From: Thelephora terrestris
Lineage: Eukaryota; Basidiomycota; Agaricomycetes; Thelephorales; Thelephoraceae
Length of the DNA: 64,000 bases
Direction: 5' to 3'
Assembly: GCA_015956445.1 (NCBI GenBank)
Contig: WIUZ02000022.1
Coordinates: forward strand, 310,001-374,000
Shown here: positions 42,400 through 55,300 of the stretch, in pieces
How positions within the stretch are numbered: position 1 is the stretch's first letter
How the letters are laid out: each line of letters opens with the position of its first letter
The notes under the pieces: model-generated
What the model saw: only the letters and a program-made list of their open reading frames with translations
What the model was told of the DNA's origin: nothing
Databases searched by the model: none
Program-made: the position numbers and the translations under genes

Positions 42400-45300
42400 T
42401 CATCGCTTGCCCTTGTAGAACTCTCCTAACGCCTTCATAGTCGCCCCAAACGTGCTAGTAATCTTTACACCAGGCAAAATCCAGTTAGGCAACTTGCGCT
42501 GGATCCGAGGTGACGAGTACCGGGTGTCGACTAGAACTAAACTTGACCAGTCCTTTTGGTGCCTGATTGCGCGGCCTTCCGACAGAAATAATAAGTCAGG
42601 GCCCGTTTGGCAGGGAACTTCGCACCTATACTCTGATTCACTGCATTCATGCACAAGTTCTCGTAAAGTTCCTTCCCAGCGTCCTCCTTCTCGCCTTTCT
42701 GTTTGGACAGGTTGCTTACATATTTCAGCCTCTCTTTCAGCTCCGGCGAGCTCGCGTTAGGGTACGGGAGCCCAACCATCACTACGGCACGGGCTAGATC
42801 GTCAGCAAAGTTCAACCCTTCGGATAACTTCGCCCCGACAACAGCCATCAAAATAGCCCCGTTGCATTTACCTGAACCCCGCTGTGTCGAAGTTAGGAAT
42901 ACTGTGTGATGAAGAAGCTGACGAATATATCACCCACATACTGTTGGATCTCTTTTGCGTAGTCCCTCAGGACTCTTTCGACTTCGGCTGTTTCCGTTGG
43001 CTCATAGAATACCTCCCAATTGGCTTTCAGGAACAGTCAGGCCCACCCTGACCAACGACATTTACCTTTTTACGCATTCCAATCTTTTCCAACGTCTTGT
43101 CTGCCATCCACAGCTTGCGCACAGTGTCGAGGACGTGATAGGATGAGAAAAAAATCACCACCCCTGCCGGAACAACGTTGACGAGATTTACAAGCAGTTG
43201 CCCCAACTCGTCAAACTTTGGGACAACAGTCATCAACCCTCAGCTGAGCGGATATTTATCGATTGCGCCGTACCAACGCTCCATCTTCTCGGTTCTGGAA
43301 TTTGAACTCCATCTGGCCGCCCCTTGGTCCCTTTTGTACTACGACGGCCAGAACGTTTGCGGGAGGAATGATGTGTCCACAGGAGAATGGCCGAATCCTT
43401 TTGATGTCTACATCAGGAAATAACTGGTTCGTCATAGCGGGGATCTAGATCCCTGCGCATGAGACAGAAGACAAGGGTTGAAAACCGTATCCTTACAGGA
43501 GACATAGTTCCTCCGGCGAGAATCATACATCTGGCAGCATCTGCAAGCTCCCGGAAGTGACTTGCAGGATTTAACTGTTGGTATTTGATTTCCACCCGAT
43601 CCCTTGATTCCGCGGACAGGATGATACAACCATCTAGAAGGGCGTTATTAAGGCAATCAAAACGTTGGAGAAAACTCCACCATCGCTCGGGCTCGCCAAT
43701 GCAAGGAGAAATGACTCCACGGCATGTAGAGGAGGAGTAACCCCTTTCTTAGTTTCTAGAGAATGATGAGAACCTATAATACAATGAAAGCAGCGAAGCT
43801 GACGGTCGTCCGAGTAGCTGGCGATCTTTCTGGCGATCTTGGAAAAGATTAGGGTAAAACTCGGGACATAAAGACTGCAGGTACCTTGCTGTCCTCTAGG
43901 TAGGACTTGATGTCCAAGAAATTAATACCCTCGATATTCTTCCCCATTTTTCCAACAAATGCCCTTGTGGACATGACTTCCGTCGGACGCAAGTTTGGAG
44001 CCCCATGACCTGGTGTACCTTTCTCCCATTCTACGATGAATTGTCGAATGGCGTTGAGAGAGACCCGTAATTTCTCTAAGTATAAAAGGTGATCATGAGA
44101 TAGTCTCAGGCGAAACTTGGAGAGGTAGGCATCGAGCTGGGATATGGATACCCTGATCACACTGGAACCAAGGACAACAGATGATAATGAGAGTAGCGTA
44201 GAAACCAAATCTTTGAGAAGTCAGATAATCTAACACATCAGGCATGACGAACGCACTGTGGGCTTCATCGATTACTATTATTTGGTTGGTGACGTCGATA
44301 CCAAGGGCTTTTCTGGCAACGCCCGATAACAATAGATTGTAAGGCAGAGCCACAAGCTTGTGAACGGCAGCTAAGGCACGCGAAACCAATGTGAGGGAAC
44401 CAGTTATAAACGCACCTGAGCTTGCTTGATGGCCTTCCGAGAAGCAAAATAAGGGCAAACGTTTACCAGCTTTCCTGAGATTGCAAGATCCTCGATGTCC
44501 TTCGGTATCGCCTAGCGCAGGTTAAGGTCGTGATACGGAAAGGGGGTGAAGTACATACCAGAATCTGGTCTCTAAATTCGAGAAGCTGTGTCTCATCCTC
44601 CCTTGGCGGGAGGAATCTACAACCGGATCCGGGTTTTCCTTTGACTGGTCAACTAAGAACGTCAAAGGGTGTTTCCACAACGAACCCGCCAATAGCTCTC
44701 TGCATTTCTCATCAAGGTCGCCGCTAGATTCAATCAGCGGCTTATTGATACACAGTTGCTTCCGGGACCCGAGCGAGACCACTCGAACGGTAGATGTGCG
44801 CTCGTCTGCTTCGTCACTTGTTTGGGGTGTCGCGTTGAAAATCCTGAGGTGGTGGAGTTCTCCTATGACCTGCGCTAGCTGAGAGTGTGTACGGGAGGCA
44901 TAATAGACTTTCGTGCACGTTGGCTCCTCCGCGCTGGGCCTTGAAGTGCCATGATTCGCGAGCCTATGGAAGTTCGACAAGAAGAAATGGCAGGAGCGAG
45001 CAGCCTTACCGTTGCATGAGTGCCTTGACCTTCGGGTCGATGTTGTCTTCAGCCTCCTGCCCTGTGGAATCATCTGGCAAGAATGCATCCTCGTCTGGAA
45101 TGTACTTCCCATCCGGATGGGACAATTTCTTGAAAAAGTTACTGTAAGGGTCTCACTGTACTTCTATAGTGCCTGGCCACGCACCTGGCGTTTCACCACT
45201 CGTCCGCTTGCGATCCGTTTCATGGCTTCTTCTCGCCTCCGAGCGCGGAAAAGTCTCTCTCGGTATTCGGCTTCCTCTGCGTCTAATTCACGTCGCCGCC

Positions 45301-45692
45301 TATCTAACGTCTGTAACGCGACCCAGTCGTTCGCTACGTGTCACAATCATGAGACTTTATTCTGGTTGGTACAAAGGAGGGGCTTACGATCGTCGGTGGC
45401 AAGGCAATCGGTGAGGCGACCCTTCTTGGCACGCTCATGATCGTCAAGTAGCCAGGATATCGTCGCGCTTAATAAGCTCGCTGTTTTACCCTGGAGGAGC
45501 ATCGTTAGATTGGGGTCGTCGGGATGCACTTTAGGAATTCACCGTCCCAGTCGGACTCTCGACGACGGCGACAGCCTTGTCCTCGATTGCACCGTACAGG
45601 TGCTGCATGAGACTAAGCTGAATATCATACGGCTTATCATAAGGGAAGACAGGGAAAGCATCGGGAGTTGAGAGCGAGAGATTCGAATCCAT
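42400..45692 (-). CDS. CHL1: Fe-S DNA helicase CHL1/DDX11
   Basis: Chl1 is an XPD-family 5'-3' helicase that supports sister-chromatid cohesion at the replication fork. ATG 45692 starts MDSNLSLSTPDAFPVFPYDKPYDIQLSLMQHLY. Walker A is ESPTGTGKTASLL, split by an intron. Then come YYASRTHSQLAQVIGEL, the Fe-S region with SLGSRKQLCINK and LDEKCREL, and IVIDEAHSAF (motif II; the core DEAH box). Later exons give RELADAARCMILAGGTMSPV, VPAGVVIFFSSYHVL, AVVGAKLSEGLNFADDLARAVVMVGLPYPN, MNAVNQSIGRAIRH, and the terminal WILPGVKITSTFGATMKALGEFY ending at 42400. About ten short introns, no obvious defect. Divergent from the SPX transporter gene (166 bp). Confidence 0.92.
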
Positions 45693-45858
45693 TCTTGCCA
45701 CCAGTCCGGCGGCCACGCGGATGAGGGTATGTCAACCAAATCCGCATGGCTCGGGCCGCCCCGCCAGGTACCCGACCCCCACTCGCACCCTACGACCACC
45801 TGCAGCAGCGACGATAGAGTCTATCCCTCTAACCACATTTCGTACTGCAAACCTTCCG
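45693..45858. promoter_or_regulatory. Bidirectional promoter, CHL1 / SPX transporter
   Basis: 166 bp separate the divergent starts 45692 and 45859. No CACGTG-type phosphate-response box is visible in it. Confidence 0.4.
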
Positions 45859-48800
45859 ATGAAATTCAGGTTCGTCCAAGTCTTCGAGTTTACAGGGAAA
45901 TTCACGCCAAACCAACCCTACCCTGTTCAGTTCATCGCTCAAGTTCAACGCCGTCTCCGAATGGTGGGATGACTACATCGAGTAAGCGCAACTCTGAGAC
46001 GAGCAAACCACATTGCCTCACACTTCTAAGCTATGATGGCCTCAAGAAGCAGATATACCTCGTCGAGAAGCGCCAGTCTGGCCTAGACACAAATTATCAC
46101 GATCTTGAGTCTCAGCGTAGTCCCCTTCTCGGCAACTCCGATACCGACGAAGTCTTCAGTCAATACCTTGATCGAGAGCTCAGGAAAATCACTCTTTTCT
46201 ATGAGTCGCAAGCAACAGAATTATTCGAAGACATAGAGGACCTAGAAGCACAAGTCGCAGAACAGGATGAAGCGGAAATGCGCGACTACCCTGAGTTTGA
46301 CGAAGAGGATGAAGATGAGGAAGACGAAGACGGGGAGGGTGATACTTTGCTGCAACACGGGGAGGTTCCCAAGCCTCGCAAGAAAGGTGTTGTAATTCGC
46401 TGTTGACTTCTTTTCGCGAACCATTTGCCGAGACTGTGACCAGGAAGAAAGCGAAGGAATTCGACCCTTCGACGATTGAGCTTATCTTCCAGCGAGGAAG
46501 GCGCTGATCTCGATGCAAGTCTTTCATCCCTCCGACGCGTTGGGCTTTCCCTGCGAGGGAAATCTCCAAAAGTGTCCGCCCGCACCCTGGCGAACACTTG
46601 GAATTCCCTTACCCACAGCGGCTCCTCTGCACAAGTTCCAGAGACTGTGTGGACCTCTGACACTGACTATGCATGGGACGTAAGGCTCCTATTCAAGCGC
46701 AGGATCACCAACCTTTATGTTTCAACATCCTCTCTTAAATCGTTTGTCGAGCTCAACTATTCAGGATTCAGGAAAATTCTGAAAAAGTAAGCACGGTTAT
46801 GGACTTGGGTGTTTTGCTCCTTAACCGCTTCATCAGGTATGACAAAGTCACCTTCAACGAGGTGGGCGACGCTCCCAGCGACAGCAATCCTTGTCCTCAC
46901 AGTCATCCCTCAGCTCAAAGACAGATACTTGCATGATGTTGTAGAACATGCACCTCCCTTTACCCAAGCATCTAAGGACAGGATCACTGCAGCACTGCGC
47001 AAACTCCTCCACCTCTATTCTCATTGTGTGACCAAAGAAGATGTCTCTGCCGCGCAGCGACAGTTGAAACTTCACCAGCGCGAACACATTGCCTGGGAGC
47101 GCGACACCGTATGGAGACAGATGATTGGTCGTGAACGTAGGGGGGAAGGGGACGGTGATTCAGAAACTGTTGGGGGTACATTGGCAGTTCAGCAAGAGGC
47201 GGAAGCCGTCGAAATTCAGACTCCTCTGGGTCACCTGAAGCTCAAACGTCGACACATCTGGAAAGCGATTGCGGTCACTGTATTCCTCACCCTGTTGCGT
47301 ATCCAGACCGTGGATGGGGAAGAGGCTAACAAATGCTTTGCCATTCTGGTCTTCGCGACAATATTGTGGGCATCAGAGGTGAGATAATCCCATTCTGTAT
47401 GAAATATCCCCTGATCAAGGCATAAAGGCCATACCTCTGTTTGTTACGTCAATCCTAATGCCCCTACTTCTGGTATGTTTGCGCGTAATACGGAGGACGG
47501 GTGAGGATGGCATTGTTACTCGTTTGACAACGCCGGAGGCCACCAAGTAAGTGTCTAAATCCCCAGGTCTGCGTCATCCTCACCTTGATCAGGTATATCT
47601 TTTCTGTCATGTTCTCCCCGACCATCATGCTGTTGATTGGAGGATTTACTATCGCATCCGCCTTAAGCAAGACTGCTATAGACCGCGTCCTCATCACTAG
47701 GGTGCTGAGCATGGCCGGTACGCGTCCGAGCACAGTGTTACTTGCGTTTATGGGGGTTTCGTGCTTTGCCAGCATGTGGATCAGGCAAGACGATGTAGAT
47801 CCGCCTCCTTGCTTTTCTGACTCTCGCTTAGCAATGTTGCCGCTCCGACATTGTGCTTTACACTTATCCGTGTTCGTCTCTCTTTACTGGAAAGCGAAGG
47901 CACACTCACCCTTTTTCGATAGCCTATACTCCGCACGCTTCCACCGAAGTCGACTTTTGCGCCATGTCTGATCGTGAGTCAGCTCCCTCTCAACCTGACC
48001 CCCATCACTGATTCCTGAATCCGTAGCTTGGGATCGCTCTTGCCGCGTATGTGGGTCTCCAAGCTAACTCTTCTATTGACTCAACAGCCATGACCCAGAA
48101 ATATTGGAGGTCAATCTTCCCCGATTTCATCTCCTCAGAACCTGATTGCGCTTCAACACATGGACCCGCCCCTCGACTGGACGAGATGGTTTGCAGTCGC
48201 GATACCTGTGTCTACAGTGTCTATTATCTTGATCTGGTGGTTATTGCTTGTCAGCTACAACCCCGCTCGTTCCCCCGATCCAACAGAACCCGATATCGAA
48301 GTCAAACCGATTCGCGCAGCAAAGGAGCCATTCACTCTGAAGCAGTATTGGGTGTCGTTTGTATGCCTTGTGACCATCGGGCTCTGGTGTGTGGAACACC
48401 AGATGGAATCTTTGGTTGGAGACATGGGAATAATCGCCATAATTCCTATTGTTGCGTTCTTTTCGACTGGGGTTTTAAAGAAGGTACCTGTTAGATGCTG
48501 GCTCCTTTTGGTATCGATGATTAACGCATGATCTAGGATGACTTCGAGCACTTTTTATGGACTGTAGTTTTCCTTGCAATGGGAGGAATTGCTCTTGGAA
48601 AGGGAGTGACCAGCAGCGGGCTGTTGGACGTGATGGACGAGCTCATCCGGGGCATCATAACGGACATGTCTTTGTATTCGGTAGTCTTGGTGCTCTCTGG
48701 GATCGTATTGGTTTGCACTTTCAGTTTCCACAATCACGGCTGGCTAAACCCCGTGCCCCACAGGTCGTATCAACCTTTGTCAGCCACACGATCGCCAGTG

Positions 48801-49239
48801 TGTTGCTTGTTCCCATCGCAAAGGAAGTTGGCAAGAACCTTCCCGGAAACCATGCCAATCTACTCATATTCTTGACTGGACTAATTTGCTCGACTGGAAT
48901 GGGCATGCCTGTGTCGGGGTTTCCAAACCAAACCGCGTAAGCGCAGCTCCATTTCAGCGAGATCCTCGCGTCTCTGACGATGACGACCAGCGCTACCCAG
49001 GAAGATGAACTTGGTCAGCTGTATCTATCTAACGTCGACTTTTTGAAGAATGGTGTCCCCGCAAGCATTGTCGCAACATTTGTAAGCAATCTCAGTAGAG
49101 GCTGGGGTCCTTTCCTAAATCTGATTGTGCCTTGCAGGTTGTGGCCACTATAGGATACCTTCTGATGAGAGTCATTGGGTAAGTAACCGCATTACGTTCT
49201 CTGAAGTGGTGCTTACATTGTAACGATTTTAGGCTCTGA
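45859..49239 (+). CDS. PHO91: SPX-domain low-affinity phosphate transporter (PHO87/PHO90/PHO91 type)
   Basis: The protein joins a cytosolic SPX domain, which senses inositol pyrophosphates, to a DASS/SLC13-type transporter. A tiny first exon encodes MKF; spliced with the next two exons it gives MKFSSSLKFNAVSEWWDDYI then DYDGLKKQIYLVEK, a canonical SPX start. An acidic linker follows, then the remaining SPX helices (FRKILKKYDKVTF). The membrane part includes HIWKAIAVTVFLTLLRIQ, FSPTIMLLIGGFTIASALSKT, LLAFMGVSCFASMWI, PISSPQNLIAL (substrate-loop-like), FLAMGGIALGKGVTSSGLL and STGMGMPVSGFPNQTA. The gene ends VIGL at 49239 after a last intron. About ten introns. PHO91 (vacuolar) versus PHO87/90 (plasma membrane) cannot be settled; the symbol is provisional. 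Confidence 0.9.
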
Positions 49240-49443
49240 CTTGATCTTCCCGCGTCGGGTGCACAGTGACAATTCACTGTGACAGTCTTAGGCCCCTTAT
49301 ATACCTCAGAGAAATATCGTTTTGTCAATCTCGGAGTTATTTTCGCACACAGTTTCTCTAAGAACCAAGATACAATAGAACTACGCAATTAATGGTGCCT
49401 ATAGGAAACATTGGACGTCACGAACGGATGCAAAAGTATTTTG

Positions 49444-51131
49444 TTACCATGGTCTGAGCGGCCCGCGCACAGGCATGTCGCTGCTGCTTTGTAGGTCAGG
49501 ATCAATGGTCCGAGAGAAGTCTGATTCGTCATTTCTGGGCAAACCACCGCCCGACATTTCTCCGAAAGTTTCTGATTTGAATCTCGAGGAATGATCCAGA
49601 TCGCGAATCTGCGGTTCCTCGGTTACGTATACGTGCTGATCACGGTTCGCATGTGCCGAAACGGAAGAAGCCTCTCCACGTGGGGGGTGGGCCGAGAAGG
49701 GTGACGAGGGGAAAAACGCCTCGTTCGGAGGTAGGGACCTATGCAGCCCACATCCATTAGCCAAAGAGTCCACGACCAAAGGAGAGCCACTAACGTTTTG
49801 AGAGAATGATGCACCGAGGAGTCCCCGTGTTTCAAACGCTCGAGTATTGTCTTGGGTGGGTCGCGATCTCTTATCTCATTGAACCTTACCAAATCCGCGA
49901 CGGATGGAAGGGTAACCGCGTAATTAGATGACGACGGTTGAACCGGAGGAAGGGTGCCCCTTTGTGCCTCACGGATTATTGGAGACGATGATGCCGGCCG
50001 CCGGGGATGAGACTGATCAGATGGATGGCTGACATGAGTCTCCGGCCGCTGGCTGAGGTAAGACGACTGATACGGATTGTAACGAGTTGACTCTGGTTGT
50101 GATGTCGGCGTCAGAGGGTTAGGTGATCGAAGAAGGGGAAGTTCACGAGAGGTGGATGAGAGATAGGTCGCATCCTGCGGCTTTCCAACAAAAAATTGTT
50201 GTTGGAGGGGAGGCGAGTGGCCCTGCGGAGGAGCAGGAGACACAATACTCCATGAGTGGTTGCTGGCGTTCGCTGGCCCGGCGACCCGGCGAGTTCTGCG
50301 CCTACGCGCGTCCCCAGCAATAACTTGACCGAACCCGGGCTGGTCAGGGGCGATACAAGTGTCGGGGAAGGTTGGACTATCGCTACCGGTTTCAGGTCAG
50401 CTGGTAACGACGGAGAACCTTAGACACACCCAAATAGGGGAACGAGGTCATATCGGATGTGCCATGCAACCCTTATCAACCTTCAGCTTATGCATACGAT
50501 CAAAGATCGTAGACGTATTTACCTGCGAGAAAGCCGGAGAGCGACCTGTTATAGATAAGTAGCTAATCGCTGATCGAAGGTAACGGCTGGGACCCTACCT
50601 CATACGGCATCCAGGTCCCTTGAATCTTCAAGTAACCCCCACGAACCCTGCGGATGCGCGCGGCAAGTTCTGGCTCCGATTCCACCATTTTCACAATATC
50701 AGCTAGAGAACAAACGGGTCAATGGAACGGCCAAGCACACAGCTTAGTTTACCTTTTGAGTGTCCAAGCGCTGGAAAATTGGTATGATCCCTCAGCGACT
50801 TGGCCGGATGCCTACGTAGCCAGTCACCTGTACGAACCTTTCCAAATTCCAGTCCATAGGATATACCCGTCATCCATGTCCATCATGATCCACTGACCTA
50901 GGAGCGGGTACTCATACACGGGGCTGCCTTCTATCAGAGGGTGTCATGGGTTAGAACAACTGAAAGAACGCACATATAGCCACGGGGGTCGTTACTTGTG
51001 ATATACCGGCCTTTAGTGACATTATGATTTGGGCTTGTATATGGGCGGAAGAGTCGATGGGAAACCTCGTGCTCATAAAGAGACTGGGGCGGGGACTGGA
51101 AGAGCGGGGTTGGCCAGTGAATCGTTATCAT
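49444..51131 (-). CDS. APSES/KilA-N-type transcription factor
   Basis: Spliced exons on the minus strand give KGRYITSNDPRGY, PVYEYPLLGQWIMMDMDDGY, ILWTGIWK-ALGHSKADIVKMVES, ARIRRVRGGYLKIQGTWMPYE, VALRLSRRVAWHIRYDLVPLFG. This is the APSES-type KilA-N DNA-binding domain, with the helix-turn-helix and the GYLKIQGTW strand. An Arg-rich tail follows (GDARRRRTRRVAG, likely nuclear localisation), then a long disordered Pro/Ser/Gln region ending at 49444. Such proteins are fungal regulators of morphogenesis; the exact target is unknown. At least six introns of about 50 bp; the junctions near 50998-50950 are not exact. ATG 51131 starts MITIHWPTPLFQ. No ankyrin repeats are seen, so it is unlike the Swi4/Mbp1 branch. 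Confidence 0.85.
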
Positions 51132-52384
51132 GCTGAGCCACTTACACCACCAGGCGTGGGCCGCACCGACATGGATATGTGACAGTTGAATATTCCTTGA
51201 AGCCCGAGGGAACTAGCGTATGGGGATAGGCTGATCCAAGGTATAAGGGGGAAGGAAAAAAAACTCCGAGCAGGTGAGCGCAGTCTTATTGATTTCGAGG
51301 CAGGCAAAAGTGGACAGGTTTGTTCATGGCATGAGCGCGCCGTGCCGAACAGAGGCATCTTCGATCATTCCTTTCGATTGGGTTTGAGAGGAAATTTATC
51401 GAGCAGTTGACCGTGACAAAGATGGACCGGTCGGCGCCGGATGAGACAAAATAGAACACACGCAAGGTTGCCGGATAAAAGTCCGTTGACAGTGAGAATG
51501 ACACGTGATCGTCAAAAAGTTCTGTTCGAGGTTGTGTCTGAATAGTCTCAAACAACCGAATACTTTGGGGGAATGGCCGAGTCGCACATCAGTCGGATCG
51601 TGCGCTCGAGGACGAGTTCCTGATCAGTGATCGGTGATGTATGATGCATTGATCGATCTTGCCGCTCACCGAGTTGCCACCCGTCCCGTCCGATGGCGCG
51701 GATCTCGGCGGTTCAACTTTCGGGGCCGTGGGGCGACCAAGGTCACCACCCCCCGGCAGCGAGGATAAAGAACAATGTGCCACATGCCCTGCAATTGAAT
51801 CTATCCTGGAAGCAGCTATCGCCACAAATCCATCGGTTCAGAGCCTCGAGTCCCATGAAGGTCCGAGGGCACCTCGGTTCAGTCCAGGCCGGTAGAATGC
51901 ATTTCCCAGACAGACCGAGCCTTGACTAAACCTTGACCACGGACCCATCTTTCGGACCCATCACATCCTTATCACTCATATACCATTACCCGCTTTAGAG
52001 AAAAACGGGCTTAGTGCCCATCTTTCTTCGGTAAGCCTGTCCATCAGGTCGAAATTATCAATACAATTCCATTTCTCACTCCTCGACCTCCTCATTGACA
52101 CCATCTTCGCTCCATATCCTAAGGAACTATATTACCTCCATCAGATCCAACGACCCGACTGTAGGCGTGGATTCACTCACCGTTGCTCGTTGCTCGGAAA
52201 TATCTTCTAACGTGGAAATCGGCCTAGTCGCAAACGGGAGCCTTTCCCATGAAATTCCGACTGTTGACCGCCGAGCGACGGTTTTATCGCCCACTGCCGT
52301 CTTCTTTCCTATAACCCACTTTACACATTTCCTGAGTAGATGTCAATGGCGTGCGCGGACCGGGTGATTGACTAGGACTATAGC
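51132..52384. other. Long intergenic region upstream of the APSES gene
   Basis: No gene is supported in about 1.25 kb. Short frames occur on both strands (for example 52095-52367 plus), without domains or introns. This is much longer than other spacers in the host block and could be an extended promoter or 5' UTR of the transcription-factor gene. Confidence 0.4.
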
Positions 52385-55300
52385 TCACTCTTCCGATATG
52401 CCGTATGTTGATTTCAGATACGCTTTGAGTAGCATAACAACGCAGATGATGACGGAAGATTGCATCGATGGAAGCATACTCTTGGAGACTACGGCTTGTA
52501 CTTGACCTGCATCGCCGTCCCCATGCAGTTGTGTTAACAAGTGCGCCGGAGCCACTATCTCGACCAATTGTGTCCCAGAAGTGGAAAGGACTGATGTCAG
52601 ATATTTGGCGACTGTGAGAACATCCTCTTGGAGTTTATACTCGAAGGTTGCAAGGTTATCAGCCATGTATCTTGCAAAGTAAATGTCGTGTTGTGTTGTC
52701 ACTTCCTGCATGTCAAACACCTTTGACATGGCCCGTAGGAAGTCTAACTTTGCTGGCCGCTTCTCCCGGACGAGGGAGTACCAGCCATGCAGCAAAGCAG
52801 TTGGGGTGTTCTGGGCGATTCGAAATCCTGATGGTAACCATGAATTTATCTGTAAAGATGATAAAAAGATGGCAAATTGCCCACCTCGGACAGCATCATC
52901 GTTGCAAAGTGACTTCTGGTACTCGAAGGATGACCTCGCGCCGACAATATATCGGGAATTCAATAGGGATGAATGCTTGTTGTGTAGGATGTGATGTAAC
53001 GAGCTCGCGCGATTGCTGATGGAGAGGACGGGGCTCGTTTCTAGTGCCACGACTGCCGGGAACGACTAGGGTTCTTTGTGAGGAAGGTTCATAAAAACCC
53101 CAGTGCTTGCTTACTTGGAGCGGATGAGTTAAACCCTGTTTGATCGTAAATGTAAGGACGTCTATGGCCCCTCCCTGAAGTTGAGGAACAGGAGAGAGAG
53201 CAGCCTTGAGGATCGGATCGAGATACCGTTGCAGGACCGCCGAGCTGACCCTGCGCGCTTGGATCAGCTTCCGGTCGATTCAAGGCACCGGGACGGAACA
53301 AACCCGGATTCAGCAAAGTCCTCCGTATTTCCAACAAGCTCGGCAAGATTGACTTTCTCATCACCATGTGCAACTTTCAACCCTATGACCAGGCTTAGCG
53401 AGACCCGTTTGACATTGGCAGGATCGCACCTTTCTCCTTCTCAATTTCGGCGATCTTTGATGCCTCAGAGACAAGGAAATCGTAGAGAATCTTCAACATG
53501 CGTCCCTTGGTTTCGTCAGAGCCGGACTGGAAAATATTGTCCATGATTTTCGTGGAAGGTTCTGAAGTCATCAACGAGGGTTGGGCACGAAACAGAAAGC
53601 CTGTGCAAGGAGGGGCGATCAGGATTGGAGGTTGTCAGGAGTTGGCGCAAATTACTACCTAAGCATTGCAAAAGACGCCCTTTCAACGTCGAATCGAAAT
53701 ACTTGTCGTAGAGGCGAACCAGCATGGTATATATGTGATCCGTAATTGAACTCTACACAACCGAGGATTCCACGCGGTGAGAGCTAGCGGTGAACCCGAT
53801 GAAGTGTTTGCTTACTGTGGAGACTGCTTGCAGAACGTTTCTCACGTCTAGCCCAAGAATGGTCAAATTAGGTCCGCTGCTTTGTCGATTGTAATTCATA
53901 CATACCCTCTCTTTCTTCTCTAAGACGATCGAAGTCGCAATGCTCGCATAACAACGACACTATCAGTATCAGCATAGAGAGGCTCCTGTTATCTCCAGGT
54001 GATAGCTGGGTGTTGGTAGGTCTTGCGACAAACTTTTGGAGTAGTCCTACAGAGGGTGAGACCAGAGCGAGCAAGGAGCGTTAGGCAAAGTACCGTTGCA
54101 CGATTTGAGTAGGTTGACGAGGCGTAGAAAGTCACGGGTCAGGCACTGCACTACTACACACATGCATGCGACAGTCTCCTGCAGTCCCTGAGCCAACAGT
54201 TGAGCTGAACATCGCCTTGAGAAGACAAGTAAACTTACGTTGAGGCCTGCTGACGGCTTGAGGATCATTGGCTGTAGAGCAAGCTGCAGATCTTGTCCAA
54301 AACCAGTCGCGGTCTTGGGCATATGGGGAATGGCTGCTCGGAAAATTTTGAGGAGGTAGTCCGCGATCATTTGCTCATCCTCTGAGGGTGTAGTCTTATC
54401 GTCCTTAGATTTCTTCTCGATGGCCAAAATCGCACTCTTAAGGTACGGAAGAAGCGTCGAGGCCTTCGAGGCGGTCAATAGCTGAGGGTATGCAGACGTG
54501 AACAAGTGTATCGTTCGTATGCTGTTGGTTGTTGTCTGTGTTGGCTTAGCAATCGTTTTGCATAGAAGGTTTGCAGTGTACTCACAAAGCCCGGGACATC
54601 GGAGGCGTCGACCAGTCCGTCAATTAATGTGTCGCAAATCTCGACGTAACGGGACCGCAGAAACGCAATGTCAGACTCCTGCTTCTCAAGCATCATCTTA
54701 TGGAGTATATCTTCCAGCGGTGCTTGCCTCTCCCTAAAGCCTGCCAAGACGCCCATGATGACAGCAACCGTCGAGGATGCCTCTGCTTTACTGCGCTCGC
54801 GCTTCTGACCCACGACAGAAGGATCATGAAACCAAAGTTCCTCTAGTGTCTTCACAGCCAGTTCCTTGATACTAGGGTCCTCGTCGAACCAACGCATTGT
54901 CAGTTTCGTGCAGATGTCTATGCGATGGGCAGTATCGTCCGAAACCTCGTAGAATGACTTCAACAACTTGATCACGCGTTTACGAACAGCGAGACCAGTG
55001 TCCTTTATTAAACCATGTGAGCAGTAATTCGAGGAAACGAAAAAGATGGTGTACCGCCACGCGCTCGGCTAGCCTTGGATAATACTCGCGAGCGACAACT
55101 GGTGAGTCAATCATGTATTTCCCAATAAGATCGACCGCGGCATCACGGACGGCGGTAGAATGGTCAAGTAAATGAATTTCGATAGCACTGCGAACATTGC
55201 TCTAAGGCAACCAGGTCAGGGTGAGAATTGATTGTGATGGGTTGTCGTACCATGGAGAGTATGCTTGGATCGCTGGTCAGGATTTGACCCAGGGCACGGA

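Noticed and set aside
51567-51610. A Leu/Ser-tRNA-like start (GAATGGCCGAGT)
   Set aside because: No anticodon arm, T-arm or acceptor partner follows.
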